This document shows positions 42,966 to 53,289 of a stretch of DNA of 64,000 bases, piece after piece (the stretch's first letter is position 1; each line of letters opens with the position of its first letter). The position numbers were made by a program, and so were the translations under genes. Source of the DNA: Lachnospiraceae bacterium (lineage in GTDB: Bacteria; Bacillota; Clostridia; Lachnospirales; Lachnospiraceae); contig CAJTFW010000006.1 in the NCBI GenBank assembly GCA_910575445.1, forward strand, positions 186,001 through 250,000. Direction: 5' to 3'. Below the pieces are notes generated by a model that saw only the letters and a list, made by a program, of their open reading frames with translations, searched no databases and was not told the DNA's origin.

Positions 42966-43901
42966 TTATTCTTCATCTTTAATAATCTCTAATATCTGAT
43001 AAGCTGCAGCTTCATCGGTGATTAGAATATCGAGGTAATTGCCTCGAAGGGCAGCCAAGATTGCTTCTGTCTTATAGTAGCCGCCAGCAGCACCAATGAT
43101 ATTGTCTAAGGTCTTTAGCGCCTCTAAAGGCGTTGTAATAAGGCGGCTTTCCAAGTCCGAAGGGACGAGATTGCCGTTCGCATCAATAAAATGACAGAGC
43201 ATATCGCCAACAGCACCCTGTTCAGTAAGGGTAACAAAATCTGTATGATTCAGGATATTGCTGGTCATAGTGGTCGCTTTGGGGCTTAGGCTTCCAATAC
43301 CTAGGATGGTCATCTGAGCTAAGGTGGCCATCTTGCGGACTTCCTGCACACTTGGTTCTTTCTCGATGGCGCTGACCATCGCAGCATCTTTCATCAGTAA
43401 AGGTGTGGGAAGCAGATGCAGCTTGGCATTAAATACATTAGAGCGCACATTGGGAAGATAGTAGCGCACACCGCCTGTCAGGGAGACGACATTGACTGGG
43501 GATTCGGACATATTGGCCAGATGATTGAGAATTCTGCCAGGAGTATCTCCATATCCCATATTAATATAACTAGATTCGTCTAAGCGGTCATGGATATACA
43601 TGGCAGCTGCCTGTGCAATCCGTTCGTTGATATCCTTGTCATCGACAGCAGATGGAACAACAAATGCATCCTTTAGATGAAAGCGCTGAATCAGTTCTAA
43701 CTCTGCCTGTGTTCTCTTGCTGTTGCCGTCCCGAATAGAAAAATGAACAAAGCCGCTTTTGCGTGCCTTATCTAACAGGCGGTTGACCCTGAGCCTTGGG
43801 ATGCCCAGATATTCTCCTATCTGCTGCTGTGTAAAATCTTCAATATAATAATACCATGCGACTTTTGTCAGCAGTTTCTCTTCGTAGTCCTCTCTCTCCA
43901 C
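42966..43901 (-). CDS. SorC/DeoR-type sugar-binding transcriptional regulator
   Basis: The 311-residue protein has an N-terminal helix-turn-helix (VAWYYYIEDFTQQQIGEYLG, then IPRLRVNRLLDKARKSGF) and a large sugar-phosphate-binding domain with NMGYGDTPGRILNHLA and VSLTGGVRYYLPNV, as in SorC, LsrR and CggR relatives. Such regulators answer to sugar phosphates. The GTG at 43901 follows CGGAGGG by 7 bases; a TTG at 43925 is also in frame. No sugar operon lies next to it, so its targets are elsewhere or are central metabolism genes. Confidence 0.87.
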   Translation of the reverse strand: MEREDYEEKLLTKVAWYYYIEDFTQQQIGEYLGIPRLRVNRLLDKARKSGFVHFSIRDGNSKRTQAELELIQRFHLKDAFVVPSAVDDKDINERIAQAAAMYIHDRLDESSYINMGYGDTPGRILNHLANMSESPVNVVSLTGGVRYYLPNVRSNVFNAKLHLLPTPLLMKDAAMVSAIEKEPSVQEVRKMATLAQMTILGIGSLSPKATTMTSNILNHTDFVTLTEQGAVGDMLCHFIDANGNLVPSDLESRLITTPLEALKTLDNIIGAAGGYYKTEAILAALRGNYLDILITDEAAAYQILEIIKDEE

Positions 43902-44029
43902 GATGTTGCCCTCCGATTGATACAAATGTTATAACTCTTGTCAAAAGTTCTCTTTGTACCAAAGTTTACCATAATTATTTCTGTTTGTCAATAAAACGAA
44001 ATAGAGGAGGAGAGAATTTTAGCATCCTT

Positions 44030-45634
44030 TTATTTTTTGGTCTTTAAAGCAGCCTCTACAAAGCCTTTAAAGAGCGGATGCGGACGATTCGGGCGGGATT
44101 TTAGTTCGGGGTGTGCCTGCGTAGCGATAAAGAACGGATGTTCTGATAACTCTATCATCTCTACAATTCGTCCGTCTGGAGAGAGACCGGAGAGCATCAT
44201 CTTATGCTCGGTTAAGACAGAACGATAGTCATTGTTGACTTCATAGCGATGTCTGTGGCGCTCGTGAATCTCGGCAGTACCATATAAGGCATAGGCTTTG
44301 GAGTCTTTGTTCAGTACGCAAGGGCAAGAGCCAAGGCGCAGAGTACCTCCAATATCCTCCACACCGTTTTGGTCAGGCATCAAAGCAATAACCGGATAAG
44401 GAGTGTTCGGATTGAGTTCAATGCTGTGCGCATCCTCTAAACCGGCAACGTGACGGGCGTACTCGACGATAGCAAGCTGCATTCCAAGACACAGACCAAG
44501 GAATGGTATCTGATGTTCTCTGGCGTAACGGATAGCCGTGATCTTTCCTTCGATGCCGCGGTCACCAAAGCCACCTGGAACCAGAATACCTGTGACATCT
44601 TTTAGTTGCTCGGCTACATTTTCTTCTGTGACAAGCTCTGAGTCAATCCATTTGATGTTGACGACTGCACGATTGTCAATTCCACCGTGTTTTAAGGCTT
44701 CGACAACAGAGATATAGGCATCGTGAAGCTGGATATATTTGCCAACAAGAGCAATATTAACTTCGGTTACCGGATGGCGCAGTTTGTTGACCATCTCGGT
44801 CCAGTCCGTCAGATTGGGCTCCGGGCAGGGAAGATTTAGACATTCACAGGCTACTTGGGCCAGATGCTCTTCTTCCATGGCAAGTGGCGCTTCGTATAGA
44901 TATTCCACGTCCAGATTTTGCAGAACATGGTTCTTGGGGACATTGCAGAACAGGGCAATCTTGTCCTTGATCCCTTTTTCCAGGGGAAGCTCGGTGCGGC
45001 ATACGATAATGTCCGGCTGGATTCCCATACCCTGTAGTTCTTTGACAGATGCCTGTGTGGGCTTGGTCTTCATCTCACCAGAAGCCTTTAGATAAGGAAT
45101 CAGCGTCACATGGATAATGATGGCATTGTCGTGGCCTACCTCGTGTTGAAACTGACGAATCGCCTCTAAGAAAGGCTGGCTTTCAATATCGCCTACTGTA
45201 CCGCCGGTCTCGATAATGGCGATATGCATGTCCTCCGAAGTAAAATTCCGGTAAAAACGGCTTTTAATCTCATTGGTAATATGAGGAATGACTTGTACCG
45301 TGCCGCCGCCATAGTCTCCGCGGCGCTCTTTTTGCAGTACAGACCAGTATACCTTGCCGGTTGTGACATTGGAGTTCTTATCGAGACTTTCGTCGATAAA
45401 ACGCTCATAATGGCCAAGGTCTAAGTCGGTCTCGGCTCCGTCATCGGTGACAAATACTTCCCCGTGTTGCACCGGATTCATGGTTCCTGGGTCAATATTA
45501 ATATAAGGGTCGAATTTCTGCATGGTAACCTTGTAACCGCGCGCCTTTAGAAGACGTCCAAGAGATGCTGCAGTGATACCTTTTCCAAGGCCGGACACCA
45601 CTCCACCTGTAACAAATACGTATTTGACTGGCAT
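44030..45634 (-). CDS. pyrG: CTP synthase
   Basis: The 534-residue protein is a full CTP synthase, which makes CTP from UTP, ATP and glutamine. The N-terminal synthase part starts [20 protein letters not shown]; the C-terminal glutamine amidotransferase part has [12 protein letters not shown] and the nucleophile Cys in LGLCLGMQ, with the His-Pro-Glu near the end ([12 protein letters not shown]). Ribosome site GGAGGAA precedes the ATG, and a TATAAT box lies upstream on the minus strand near 45690. Length is normal. Confidence 0.97.
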   Translation of the reverse strand: MPVKYVFVTGGVVSGLGKGITAASLGRLLKARGYKVTMQKFDPYINIDPGTMNPVQHGEVFVTDDGAETDLDLGHYERFIDESLDKNSNVTTGKVYWSVLQKERRGDYGGGTVQVIPHITNEIKSRFYRNFTSEDMHIAIIETGGTVGDIESQPFLEAIRQFQHEVGHDNAIIIHVTLIPYLKASGEMKTKPTQASVKELQGMGIQPDIIVCRTELPLEKGIKDKIALFCNVPKNHVLQNLDVEYLYEAPLAMEEEHLAQVACECLNLPCPEPNLTDWTEMVNKLRHPVTEVNIALVGKYIQLHDAYISVVEALKHGGIDNRAVVNIKWIDSELVTEENVAEQLKDVTGILVPGGFGDRGIEGKITAIRYAREHQIPFLGLCLGMQLAIVEYARHVAGLEDAHSIELNPNTPYPVIALMPDQNGVEDIGGTLRLGSCPCVLNKDSKAYALYGTAEIHERHRHRYEVNNDYRSVLTEHKMMLSGLSPDGRIVEMIELSEHPFFIATQAHPELKSRPNRPHPLFKGFVEAALKTKK

Positions 45635-45742
45635 ATTGTTGATTCCTCCGCTAACTGAATGTACAATAATAGAAAACTCTTTTCATTATAGCCTATCAGA
45701 AGTAAAAAATCCATCTGTTTTTTTGGATAGGGAAGATTTTAT

Positions 45743-45771
45743 TTGACAATGTTAGAGAAAACATCTATAAT
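45743..45771 (+). promoter_or_regulatory. Strong promoter of a likely small RNA
   Basis: TTGACA at 45743-45748 and TATAAT at 45766-45771 match the consensus with an ideal 17-bp spacer. No protein frame follows within 100 bases. Confidence 0.8.
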
Positions 45772-45777
45772 ACACTT

Positions 45778-45883
45778 AACAAGGGAGCCGGAAGGTGAGT
45801 GCGAGTCACCCGACCCGGCGCTATAGAACTTTAAAAATAGCCGTCTACTTTACTAGGAGCAGGACGGCTATTTCTTATTTTTC
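45778..45883 (+). ncRNA. Candidate structured small RNA of about 105 nt
   Basis: It starts after a consensus promoter and ends at a terminator that pairs AAATAGCCGTC (45835-45845) with GACGGCTATTT (45863-45873), followed by CTTATTTTT. In between, GCCGG and CCGGC at about 45787 and 45815 enclose a GGTGA/TCACC stem. There is no start codon with a ribosome site inside. The terminator loop (CTACTTTACTAGGAGCAG) recalls RNAs near type I toxins in Firmicutes, but I see no toxin frame on either strand. Confidence 0.6.
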
Positions 45884-45948
45884 AGAGTTAAATGTGTTAT
45901 TTTATTGTCATAGTACAGATGTTGGCTGTTTTGCAACAATGATTATAC

Positions 45949-45984
45949 AGCGCCTTGTATTACGAAAGCAGAGGCGCTATTTTA
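45949..45984 (+). terminator. Second hairpin terminator upstream of ftsH
   Basis: AGCGCCT at 45949-45955 pairs with AGGCGCT at 45972-45978, followed by ATTTTA. It may end a second short transcript or back up the first. Confidence 0.55.
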
Positions 45985-46005
45985 ATGCGACAGATGGTTT
46001 GATAA

Positions 46006-46022
46006 TACTATAAATTGTAGTA
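46006..46022. promoter_or_regulatory. 17-bp dyad matching the PadR operators at 5162-5216
   Basis: TACTATAAATTGTAGTA differs at one base from TACTATAAATTATAGTA at 5162. It lies about 80 bases before the ftsH -35 box. Confidence 0.4.
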
Positions 46023-46103
46023 AAACACAATGAAAAAGAAAAGGATATTTTCACAATTTATATTTATTTTATAAAAAGAAGACAAAATTTCTCAGAAGGT
46101 GTA

Positions 46104-46132
46104 TTGATTTTAAAATGAAGGTTCACTATAAT
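46104..46132 (+). promoter_or_regulatory. ftsH promoter
   Basis: TTGATT at 46104-46109 and TATAAT at 46127-46132 with a 17-bp spacer, 30 bases before the ftsH start codon. Confidence 0.75.
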
Positions 46133-46161
46133 AGGAAGTGCTACGCGCAAGGAGGAAAGAG

Positions 46162-48054
46162 ATGAGTAATAATAATACTCCAGACAGAAATGGAGATAAC
46201 CGTCGTAAAGAACCAAAGAATCGGCAGAATATTATCGTATTTCTGGTCTTTATGCTGGTTAGCTTTTTGGTGCTGAGTTTTATACAAAATATGGTAAAGG
46301 ATGCCAGCACAAAAGAAATCAGCTATGATGCTTTTATTGAGATGTTAGAGGAAGATAAGGTTGAGAAGGTAGAGGATACCGGCCTTACCTGGAAGATTAC
46401 GCCTAAGACACAACCTCTTGAGAATGTGGAGATGACCTATTACACTGGGAAGATGGACGACGAGGCACTACTTCCTATGTTAAAGGAAAAGGGTGTGGAG
46501 ATTACACCATATATTCAGGACACCATCTCGACACTGGTCTGGCAGGTGGTGTGGAGTCTTCTGCCGCTGTTGTTAATCTGGGTAGCTTTTGGATATCTGA
46601 TGCGCCGGATGGGCGGCGGCGGTATGATGGGAGTTGGCAAGAGCAAAGCAAAGGTCTATATCGAGAAGGAGACCGGAGTGACCTTTAAGGATGTGGCAGG
46701 ACAGGAGGAGGCGAAAGAGTCTCTGGTGGAAGTGGTGGATTTTCTGCATAACCCGGAGCGCTATGCGCAGATTGGCGCGAAGCTTCCAAAGGGAGCACTT
46801 TTAGTTGGCCCGCCTGGTACAGGTAAGACACTTCTTGCCAAGGCTGTGGCTGGAGAGGCGCATGTGCCATTTTTCTCGCTGTCTGGTTCGGACTTTGTGG
46901 AGATGTTTGTGGGTGTGGGAGCTTCCCGTGTCCGCGACCTCTTTGATGAGGCAAAGAAAAATGCGCCTTGTATTATCTTTATTGACGAGATTGATGCGAT
47001 TGGCAAGAGCCGGGATTCTAAGCTTGGAGGAAATGACGAGCGGGAGCAGACACTGAATCAGCTGTTGGCAGAGATGGACGGCTTTGAGAGCAACAAGGCT
47101 TGTCTGGTGCTTGCAGCTACAAACAGACCAGAGATATTAGACCAGGCACTGCTTCGTCCAGGGCGGTTTGACAGAAGAATTGTGGTGGAGCGCCCGGATT
47201 TAAAGGGACGTGTGGATGTACTAAAGGTACATGCAAAAAATGTGCGTCTAGATGAGACTGTGGACCTAGAGGGGATTGCACTGGCGACAAGTGGCGCGGT
47301 GGGGTCTGACCTGGCCAATATGATTAATGAAGCAGCAATTCTGGCAGTGAAAAACGGACGACAGGCAGTGTCACAGAAAGACCTTTTTGAGGCAGTCGAA
47401 GTTGTCTTGATGGGTAAAGAGAAAAAAGACCGGATATTAAGCGCTGAAGAACGCAAGATTGTGTCTTATCATGAAGTGGGGCATGCGCTTGTAAGCGCAC
47501 TGCAGAAGGATTCAGAGCCAGTACAGAAGATTACGATTGTGCCTCGTACAATGGGAGCGCTTGGATATGTGATGCATGTGCCGGAAGAGGAGAAATATCT
47601 TAATACGAAAAAAGAGATCGAAGCGATGCTAGTTGGATATCTGGGTGGACGTGCAGCGGAAGAACTGGTGTTCGAGACGGTGACCACAGGTGCAGCCAAT
47701 GATATCCAGCAGGCGACAAAGCTTGCAAGAGCGATGGTAACACAGTACGGAATGTCAGATAAGTTCGGGCTGATGGGGCTTGAATCCAAAGAAAGTATGT
47801 ATCTGAACAATGGGACGGTGCTAAATTGCAGCGATGAGACGGCAGCAGATGTGGACAGCGAAGTAATGCGGATTCTGAAGGAATCTTATGCAGAGGCAAA
47901 GAAACTGTTGTCGGAGAATCGGGAGTGCTTAGATAAGATTGCGGAGTTTTTGATTGAGAAAGAGACGATTACAGGGAAGGAGTTTATGGAGATATTTAGG
48001 AAGGTGAAGAATGAAGGAGAGTATCAGCAGGAGGAGCTTATTTTCGCAGAGTAG
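46162..48054 (+). CDS. ftsH: ATP-dependent zinc metalloprotease FtsH
   Basis: The 630-residue protein has two membrane helices (residues 23-43 and 122-145) enclosing a short outer domain, an AAA ATPase domain with Walker A GPPGTGKT at 216-223, Walker [12 protein letters not shown] and the second region of homology [18 protein letters not shown], then a zinc protease with HEVGH near residue 436. FtsH degrades misfolded membrane proteins and some regulators. The ATG at 46162 follows AAGGAGGAA. It has its own promoter and ends just before a long palindrome. Length is normal for Clostridia. Confidence 0.97.
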   Translation: MSNNNTPDRNGDNRRKEPKNRQNIIVFLVFMLVSFLVLSFIQNMVKDASTKEISYDAFIEMLEEDKVEKVEDTGLTWKITPKTQPLENVEMTYYTGKMDDEALLPMLKEKGVEITPYIQDTISTLVWQVVWSLLPLLLIWVAFGYLMRRMGGGGMMGVGKSKAKVYIEKETGVTFKDVAGQEEAKESLVEVVDFLHNPERYAQIGAKLPKGALLVGPPGTGKTLLAKAVAGEAHVPFFSLSGSDFVEMFVGVGASRVRDLFDEAKKNAPCIIFIDEIDAIGKSRDSKLGGNDEREQTLNQLLAEMDGFESNKACLVLAATNRPEILDQALLRPGRFDRRIVVERPDLKGRVDVLKVHAKNVRLDETVDLEGIALATSGAVGSDLANMINEAAILAVKNGRQAVSQKDLFEAVEVVLMGKEKKDRILSAEERKIVSYHEVGHALVSALQKDSEPVQKITIVPRTMGALGYVMHVPEEEKYLNTKKEIEAMLVGYLGGRAAEELVFETVTTGAANDIQQATKLARAMVTQYGMSDKFGLMGLESKESMYLNNGTVLNCSDETAADVDSEVMRILKESYAEAKKLLSENRECLDKIAEFLIEKETITGKEFMEIFRKVKNEGEYQQEELIFAE

Positions 48055-48068
48055 AGAAAAGAGGCGAC

Positions 48069-48266
48069 GGAGCCACCACACAGATAGCATGAGGGGGTCT
48101 AGTCAAATGTCTGCATAGAATGTATCGGACAGTCTGTGAAGTCTGTATGCTTCAGTCGTACACGGGAACGTGTTCGCCTGACTCATACAGACTTCACAAA
48201 CTGTCCGCTCCAATCTACACAGCACTATTTGATTAGGCCCCCTCATGCTATCTGTGTGGTGGCTCC
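48069..48266. repeat. 198-bp near-perfect palindrome between ftsH and uvrC
   Basis: The two halves are imperfect reverse complements over nearly 95 bases. The outer 29 bases at each side match exactly (start GGAGCCACCACACAGATAG, end mirrored at 48266), the middle contains scattered mismatches, and the tip CACG-GGAA-CGTG lies at 48161-48172. It holds no reading frame of note. As RNA it would fold into one rod of about 95 bp. It could be a terminator-like hairpin, a MITE-like element or a structured RNA. Confidence 0.85.
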
Positions 48267-48344
48267 TGAGAGTTGCTAGCGGTAAGGAATTGAATGTTAA
48301 CGAAAATTAATATATGGGATAGAATGGCTCTAGGAGGGATAGAT

Positions 48345-50159
48345 ATGGCGTTTGATATTGAGGAGGAGCTTCGGAAGTTGCCGGCGAAGCCGGGAGTTTA
48401 TCTGATGCATGATGAGAAGGATGTGATTATCTATGTGGGGAAAGCGATTTCGCTTAAGAATCGGGTAAGACAGTATTTTCAGAGCAGCCGGAATAAGGGT
48501 GCAAAGATTGAGCAGATGGTGACACATATTGCGCGGTTTGAGTATATCATTACGGATTCGGAATTGGAGGCTTTGGTGTTGGAGTGTAATCTGATTAAGG
48601 AGCACAGGCCAAAGTATAATACCATGCTGATGGATGATAAGACATATCCTTTTATTAAGGTGACGGTGCAGGAGGACTATCCTAGAGTGATGTTAGTACG
48701 GCGGATGGTGAAGGATAAGGCAAAATATTTTGGACCGTATACAAGTGGCGGGGCAGTGAAGGATACGATTGACTTGATACATAAGTTGTATGGGATTCGG
48801 ACTTGTAATAAGGTGCTTCCTAAGATGCAGGGAAAGGAAAGACCTTGCCTGAATTATCATATTCACCAATGTCCTGCGCCTTGTCAGGGATATATTTCTA
48901 AAGAGGAGTATGGGGAAGCGGTGAAGAAGGCGCTTTTGCTTTTGAATGGAAATTATGGAGAGGTTGAGAAGGAATTAGAGGAGAAGATGCAGCAGGCATC
49001 GGAAGAACTGGAGTTCGAGAAGGCGATTGAATATCGGGAGCTTCTTGGGAGTGTGAAAAAGATTGCACAGAAGCAGAAGATTACAAGCAGTGATATGGAG
49101 GATAAGGATGTGATTGCGATGGCCACGGATAAGGAAGATGCGGTGGTGCAGATGTTCTTTATTCGGGATGGAAGGCTGATAGGAAGAGACCATTTTTGTC
49201 TGCATATTGCGGGGGAGGAAGAGAAAGAGGCGATTCTTTTGGCTTTTATTAAGCAATTTTATGCGGGGACACCATATATTCCCAAGGAGCTGATGATTCA
49301 GTATGAGATTGGGGAACAGGAGTTAATCGAGGAGTGGTTAAGTAAGCGAAGAGGACAAAGAGTTCGGATTCGGGTGCCAAGAAAAGGGGAGAAAGAGAAG
49401 CTTGTAGAGCTTGCAATGAAAAATGCGCAGATGGTGCTGACACAGGATAAGGAGCGGATTCGAAGAGAAGAGGGGCGCACGATTGGGGCAATGAAGGAGA
49501 TTGCAAAGCTTCTTCAGCTGCCTAAGATTGATAGAGTGGAAGCATATGATATCTCCAATATCAGTGGTTTTCAGACCGTTGGCTCGATGGTGGTCTTTGA
49601 AAAAGGCCGGCCTAAGCGCTCAGACTATCGGAAGTTTCGGATTCAGGGGGTAAAAGGTGTGGATGATTATGCAAGTATGGAGGAGATGCTGACAAGACGA
49701 CTGTCGCATTATGAGAACTATCCTGACTTGATTATGATGGATGGAGGGAAAGGGCAGGTTAATATTGCGCGCAAAGTGATGAAGGCTGTGGGCGTCTGTG
49801 TACCGGTGTGCGGGATGGTAAAAGATGACAAGCACAGGACAAGGGGGATTTATTTTAACAACACAGAGCTTCCGATTGACAGGGACAGTGAGGGCTTTCG
49901 ACTGGTGACAAGGATTCAGGACGAGGCACACCGCTTTGCGATTGAATATCATCGCTCCCTTCGCAGCAAGGAACAAGTACACTCGATACTCGATGACATT
50001 CCAGGAGTCGGACCAGCAAGAAGAAAGGCACTTATGAAAGGCTTTGAGACGTTAGAGCAGCTTAAGAATGCGAGCGAAGAAGAGATTGCAAAGGTGCCAG
50101 GACTGAACCAGAAAGTGGCAAGGCAGGTGTTTGCGTTTTTTCATAAAGAGGAGGAATGA
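48345..50159 (+). CDS. uvrC: Excinuclease ABC subunit C
   Basis: The 604-residue protein is UvrC, which makes both cuts in nucleotide excision repair. It starts with a GIY-YIG nuclease ([20 protein letters not shown]), has a Cys-rich part ([18 protein letters not shown]), a UvrB-binding UVR helix near residue 205, the RNase H-like nuclease with YDISNISG, and two C-terminal helix-hairpin-helix units ([19 protein letters not shown], then [10 protein letters not shown]). The ATG at 48345 follows AGGAGGG; a longer frame from 48294 has no ribosome site. Confidence 0.97.
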   Translation: MAFDIEEELRKLPAKPGVYLMHDEKDVIIYVGKAISLKNRVRQYFQSSRNKGAKIEQMVTHIARFEYIITDSELEALVLECNLIKEHRPKYNTMLMDDKTYPFIKVTVQEDYPRVMLVRRMVKDKAKYFGPYTSGGAVKDTIDLIHKLYGIRTCNKVLPKMQGKERPCLNYHIHQCPAPCQGYISKEEYGEAVKKALLLLNGNYGEVEKELEEKMQQASEELEFEKAIEYRELLGSVKKIAQKQKITSSDMEDKDVIAMATDKEDAVVQMFFIRDGRLIGRDHFCLHIAGEEEKEAILLAFIKQFYAGTPYIPKELMIQYEIGEQELIEEWLSKRRGQRVRIRVPRKGEKEKLVELAMKNAQMVLTQDKERIRREEGRTIGAMKEIAKLLQLPKIDRVEAYDISNISGFQTVGSMVVFEKGRPKRSDYRKFRIQGVKGVDDYASMEEMLTRRLSHYENYPDLIMMDGGKGQVNIARKVMKAVGVCVPVCGMVKDDKHRTRGIYFNNTELPIDRDSEGFRLVTRIQDEAHRFAIEYHRSLRSKEQVHSILDDIPGVGPARRKALMKGFETLEQLKNASEEEIAKVPGLNQKVARQVFAFFHKEEE

Positions 50160-50163
50160 AGAC

Positions 50164-50192
50164 TTGACAATGTGACTATACGGCCGTATAAT
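50164..50192 (+). promoter_or_regulatory. Promoter with dyad operator of the second BlaI gene
   Basis: TTGACA at 50164-50169 and TATAAT at 50187-50192 have a 17-bp spacer. The perfect dyad TATACGGCCGTATA (50177-50190) overlaps the -10 box, and another dyad around TATAATGAATTATA follows. Repression by the BlaI-type protein is likely. Confidence 0.72.
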
Positions 50193-50235
50193 GAATTATA
50201 CAAAGGTATAACAAAGAGGGGAGGGGAATCATCCT

Positions 50236-50619
50236 ATGGGAAACATTTTAAAAAAGTTGGGGGAAGCTGAACTAGAAATCATGCAGGTGATTTGGGACAG
50301 TGAACATCCGGTAACTTCAAACTATATTTTAAAGGAATTACAAGGACGCAGAAGGTGGCAGCTTTCTACGCTGATGACATCTTTAACAAGGCTGTCCGAT
50401 AAGGGGTTTGTCCACTGTGACCGTTCTACAGGCAGTAATCTGTATACTTCAGTGATATTAGAAGAGGAGTATAAGGCAAAAGCGAGCAGCCATTTTCTGG
50501 AAAAGCTGTACAATAATTCGATACAGAATATGATAGCGACACTATATAATAACAAGACGATTAAGAATTCGGATATTGAAGAGCTTAGAAGTTTTTTGGA
50601 TAAATTGGAGGATGAATGA
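50236..50619 (+). CDS. BlaI/MecI/CopY family repressor (second)
   Basis: The 127-residue protein begins KKLGEAELEIMQVIWDSEHP and has the winged helix around WQLSTLMTSLTRLSDKGFVH, as expected for BlaI/MecI/CopY. It is a paralogue of the repressor at 24442 but not a recent copy, and the operators differ. It overlaps the M56 gene by 4 bases (ATGA). Ribosome site GGGGAGGGG precedes the ATG. The pair sits between uvrC and asparaginase with no beta-lactamase gene. Confidence 0.9.
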   Translation: MGNILKKLGEAELEIMQVIWDSEHPVTSNYILKELQGRRRWQLSTLMTSLTRLSDKGFVHCDRSTGSNLYTSVILEEEYKAKASSHFLEKLYNNSIQNMIATLYNNKTIKNSDIEELRSFLDKLEDE

Positions 50620-52220
50620 TGACAACTGTATTTTTATCCTTTTTGGGAATTTCTGCATCGATTAGCTTGATTGTCCTGGCACTGATTTTACTGACACCAT
50701 TTTTAAATAAGAGATATGCTGCAAAATGGACCTATTTGATTTGGATATTTCTTGCACTGCGATTGTTAGTTCCTGTTAGCGGAGCTAATGGACCGTTGGT
50801 TATGGATATACTCTCACAGATAAGACCGCAGACTGTACATAGAGCAGAAGAAAAAGATACAGACATTTTGGATGGCGGGGTGATATCATCTAGGCGGATT
50901 ATCGTTGAGATACCAACGCAGATGACCACTCCCATTACAACACCGTCTGAGAAAAACAATCTGGAGATTACAATACTTGATATTCTGGCTATTGTTTGGA
51001 TGATTGGCAGCTTATTTATGATAGCGGTTCATCTTGTCAGCTATCTTTACTATAAGCGACAGGTGATGAATAAGGGAAGGACAATAAAGGATGTACATAT
51101 TTTGCATCAGATGTCTAAACTAAAACGTGAATTGCATATCAAATATGCCATACAGATAGTAGAATATTCCAAAGCAAAAAGCCCTATGATACTTGGCTTT
51201 TTAAGACCTGTTTTAGTGTTGCCAAAAGAGCAATATAGTTCTGAAGAATTATATTTTATCTTAAAACATGAACTTGTGCATCTAAGACGCAAAGATGTAT
51301 ATGCAAAATTACTTTTTGTAGTGGCAAATGCACTTCACTGGTTTAATCCTTGTATCTGGATGATGCAAAAAGAAGCAGTGATTGATATGGAATTGTCCTG
51401 CGATGAGCGCGTTACAAAGGGCAGCAGTTATGCAGTACGTAAAGCTTACACCGAGACACTCTTATCTATGCTTCATAAGCGATGTACCAATAGAACAATA
51501 TTATCCACACAATTTTATGGAGGGACAGAGATTATGAAAAAACGTTTTAAAAATATTTTAATAAAAAATGGAAAGAAAAATGGGATTTCTGTATTGCTTG
51601 GTGCAATGATTTTAACCGTCAGTCTTGGAACACTGGTAGGATGCTCTATTACAAAAGAAGAGGCAGAAGCTCTGCCGGAGACAGAAAATATATCTGATGC
51701 ATCAGAAAAAGAAGAAACACAGGAAGAACAGATGTTCGAAGATGATTCTAACGACGATAATACACGCACACTTACTTTCTCTAAAGAAGGAGTGGAGGAG
51801 CAAAAAGAGGCTACAATTGTAGTAGGAGATGGATATTCGCTCTATCTGTTTGACGATGAATGGGAAGCAACAGATGTCAATACCTGGACAGCAAAAGACA
51901 ATGAAAAGGTTCAACTTTGGATAACCCATTTTGAAGGTAAAACGATGGATGTTATTGAACAGGAACTGGCAGATGATGGTTATATAACAGAGGAAGCGCA
52001 TCATCATTGGAAACAGGAAGAAGACCAGATATATCATGTGAAAGTGAAAGATTTTGAAGATGACAGATGGGGAGTCTTCTACTGTTATCCCGTCGAGGCA
52101 GAAGAAGGATGGGGAAGAGAACTTTCGTTGATTACAGATACTTTTGTATTTTTCTCTAAAGAAGGAGAAAATACAAAAGAATCTCTGAAAGAGGAGGATT
52201 CTCAGGAGATTAGAAATTAG
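50616..52220 (+). CDS. M56 family metallopeptidase sensor (second)
   Basis: The 534-residue protein has helices near residues 8-28, 38-54 and 120-145, a cytoplasmic M56 protease with HELVHLRR at 218-225, and a fourth helix near 330-346 that ends LGTLVGCS, which looks like a lipobox although it is internal. The outer part, residues 347-534, is very acidic at first and then forms a beta-rich domain (GDGYSLYLFDDEWEA) unlike a penicillin-binding domain. It should start release of the BlaI partner on a signal that is not known. Confidence 0.85.
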   Translation: MMTTVFLSFLGISASISLIVLALILLTPFLNKRYAAKWTYLIWIFLALRLLVPVSGANGPLVMDILSQIRPQTVHRAEEKDTDILDGGVISSRRIIVEIPTQMTTPITTPSEKNNLEITILDILAIVWMIGSLFMIAVHLVSYLYYKRQVMNKGRTIKDVHILHQMSKLKRELHIKYAIQIVEYSKAKSPMILGFLRPVLVLPKEQYSSEELYFILKHELVHLRRKDVYAKLLFVVANALHWFNPCIWMMQKEAVIDMELSCDERVTKGSSYAVRKAYTETLLSMLHKRCTNRTILSTQFYGGTEIMKKRFKNILIKNGKKNGISVLLGAMILTVSLGTLVGCSITKEEAEALPETENISDASEKEETQEEQMFEDDSNDDNTRTLTFSKEGVEEQKEATIVVGDGYSLYLFDDEWEATDVNTWTAKDNEKVQLWITHFEGKTMDVIEQELADDGYITEEAHHHWKQEEDQIYHVKVKDFEDDRWGVFYCYPVEAEEGWGRELSLITDTFVFFSKEGENTKESLKEEDSQEIRN

Positions 52221-52261
52221 CTGGAAGATACAATCTTATGGTGTGGAAGGATAAGAGAACA

Positions 52262-53272
52262 ATGGAGAAAAAACGAAAGATTTTGTTGATTTGCACAGGC
52301 GGAACGATTGCCTCAAAGAAGAAAAGTGATGGTCTGACACCGGGGATGGATGGGGATGAATTATTATCCTATATTCCTTCTGTCAGAGACTGTTATGAGG
52401 TAGATGTGGTGCAGGTCTGTAATATTGACAGTACCAATATCACCCCGGAGCACTGGACGATGATGGTGGATGTGATTGCCAAGGAATATATGCGATATGA
52501 TGGATTTGTTATCTGTCATGGGACAGATACCATGGCGTATACCTCATCAGCTCTGTCTTATATGATGCAGAATTCTAACAAGCCAGTGGTGGTGACCGGC
52601 TCACAGAAGCCAATGGATTTGGAGATTACAGATGCCAAGACCAATCTGATGGACAGTATTCTCTATGCAGCAGATAAAGATTCACATGGAGTAAGTCTTG
52701 TCTTTGGCGGTGATGTGATTGCTGGTACACGGGCGAAGAAGATGCGGGCTAGAAGCTTTAATGCATTTTCCAGCGTGAATTTTCCCAATCTTGCGGTGAT
52801 TCAGGAGGGAAAGATTATTCGCTATATTCCACAGCCACCATTTGAGGAGCCAGTGAAATTTACAAGGAAGGTCTTTGACAGCATTGTAGTGTTTAAGCTG
52901 ATTCCAGGCAGCAAACCGGAGCTTTTGGAATATCTGTTCCATAACTATGACTGTCTGGTGATTGAGAGCTTTGGCGTGGGCGGGATTCCTAAGAAGCTAG
53001 AGGAGGAGTTCTATCACCAGATGAAGCAGTGGATATCCAAAGGTAAAATCGTTGTGATGGCGACTCAGGTGGTAAAAGAGGGCAGCAATATGGAGGTCTA
53101 CGAGGTGGGGCGCAGGGTAAAACAGGATTTTGACCTGATGGAAGCCTACGATATGACACTAGAGGCAACCGTAACAAAGCTTATGTACTTAATGGAATGT
53201 TACGGCGCCGATTATCATGCGGTGCGAGAAGGCTTCTATCAGACCATAAATTTTGATATGTTGTATAGATAA
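52262..53272 (+). CDS. ansA: Type I L-asparaginase
   Basis: The 336-residue protein has both catalytic motifs of bacterial asparaginase: LLICTGGTIASKK near the N-terminus, with the first Thr, and FVICHGTDTMAYTS near residue 85, with the second Thr and Asp. It splits asparagine to aspartate and ammonia. No signal peptide is present, so it acts in the cytoplasm. I chose the ATG at 52262, 10 bases after GGAAGGA; an ATG at 52238 is also possible. Confidence 0.92.
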   Translation: MEKKRKILLICTGGTIASKKKSDGLTPGMDGDELLSYIPSVRDCYEVDVVQVCNIDSTNITPEHWTMMVDVIAKEYMRYDGFVICHGTDTMAYTSSALSYMMQNSNKPVVVTGSQKPMDLEITDAKTNLMDSILYAADKDSHGVSLVFGGDVIAGTRAKKMRARSFNAFSSVNFPNLAVIQEGKIIRYIPQPPFEEPVKFTRKVFDSIVVFKLIPGSKPELLEYLFHNYDCLVIESFGVGGIPKKLEEEFYHQMKQWISKGKIVVMATQVVKEGSNMEVYEVGRRVKQDFDLMEAYDMTLEATVTKLMYLMECYGADYHAVREGFYQTINFDMLYR

Positions 53273-53289
53273 TAACGGTTGCTTTTAAG

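Noticed and set aside
45193-45424. Frames on both strands inside pyrG
   Set aside because: pyrG is complete and conserved across this stretch.
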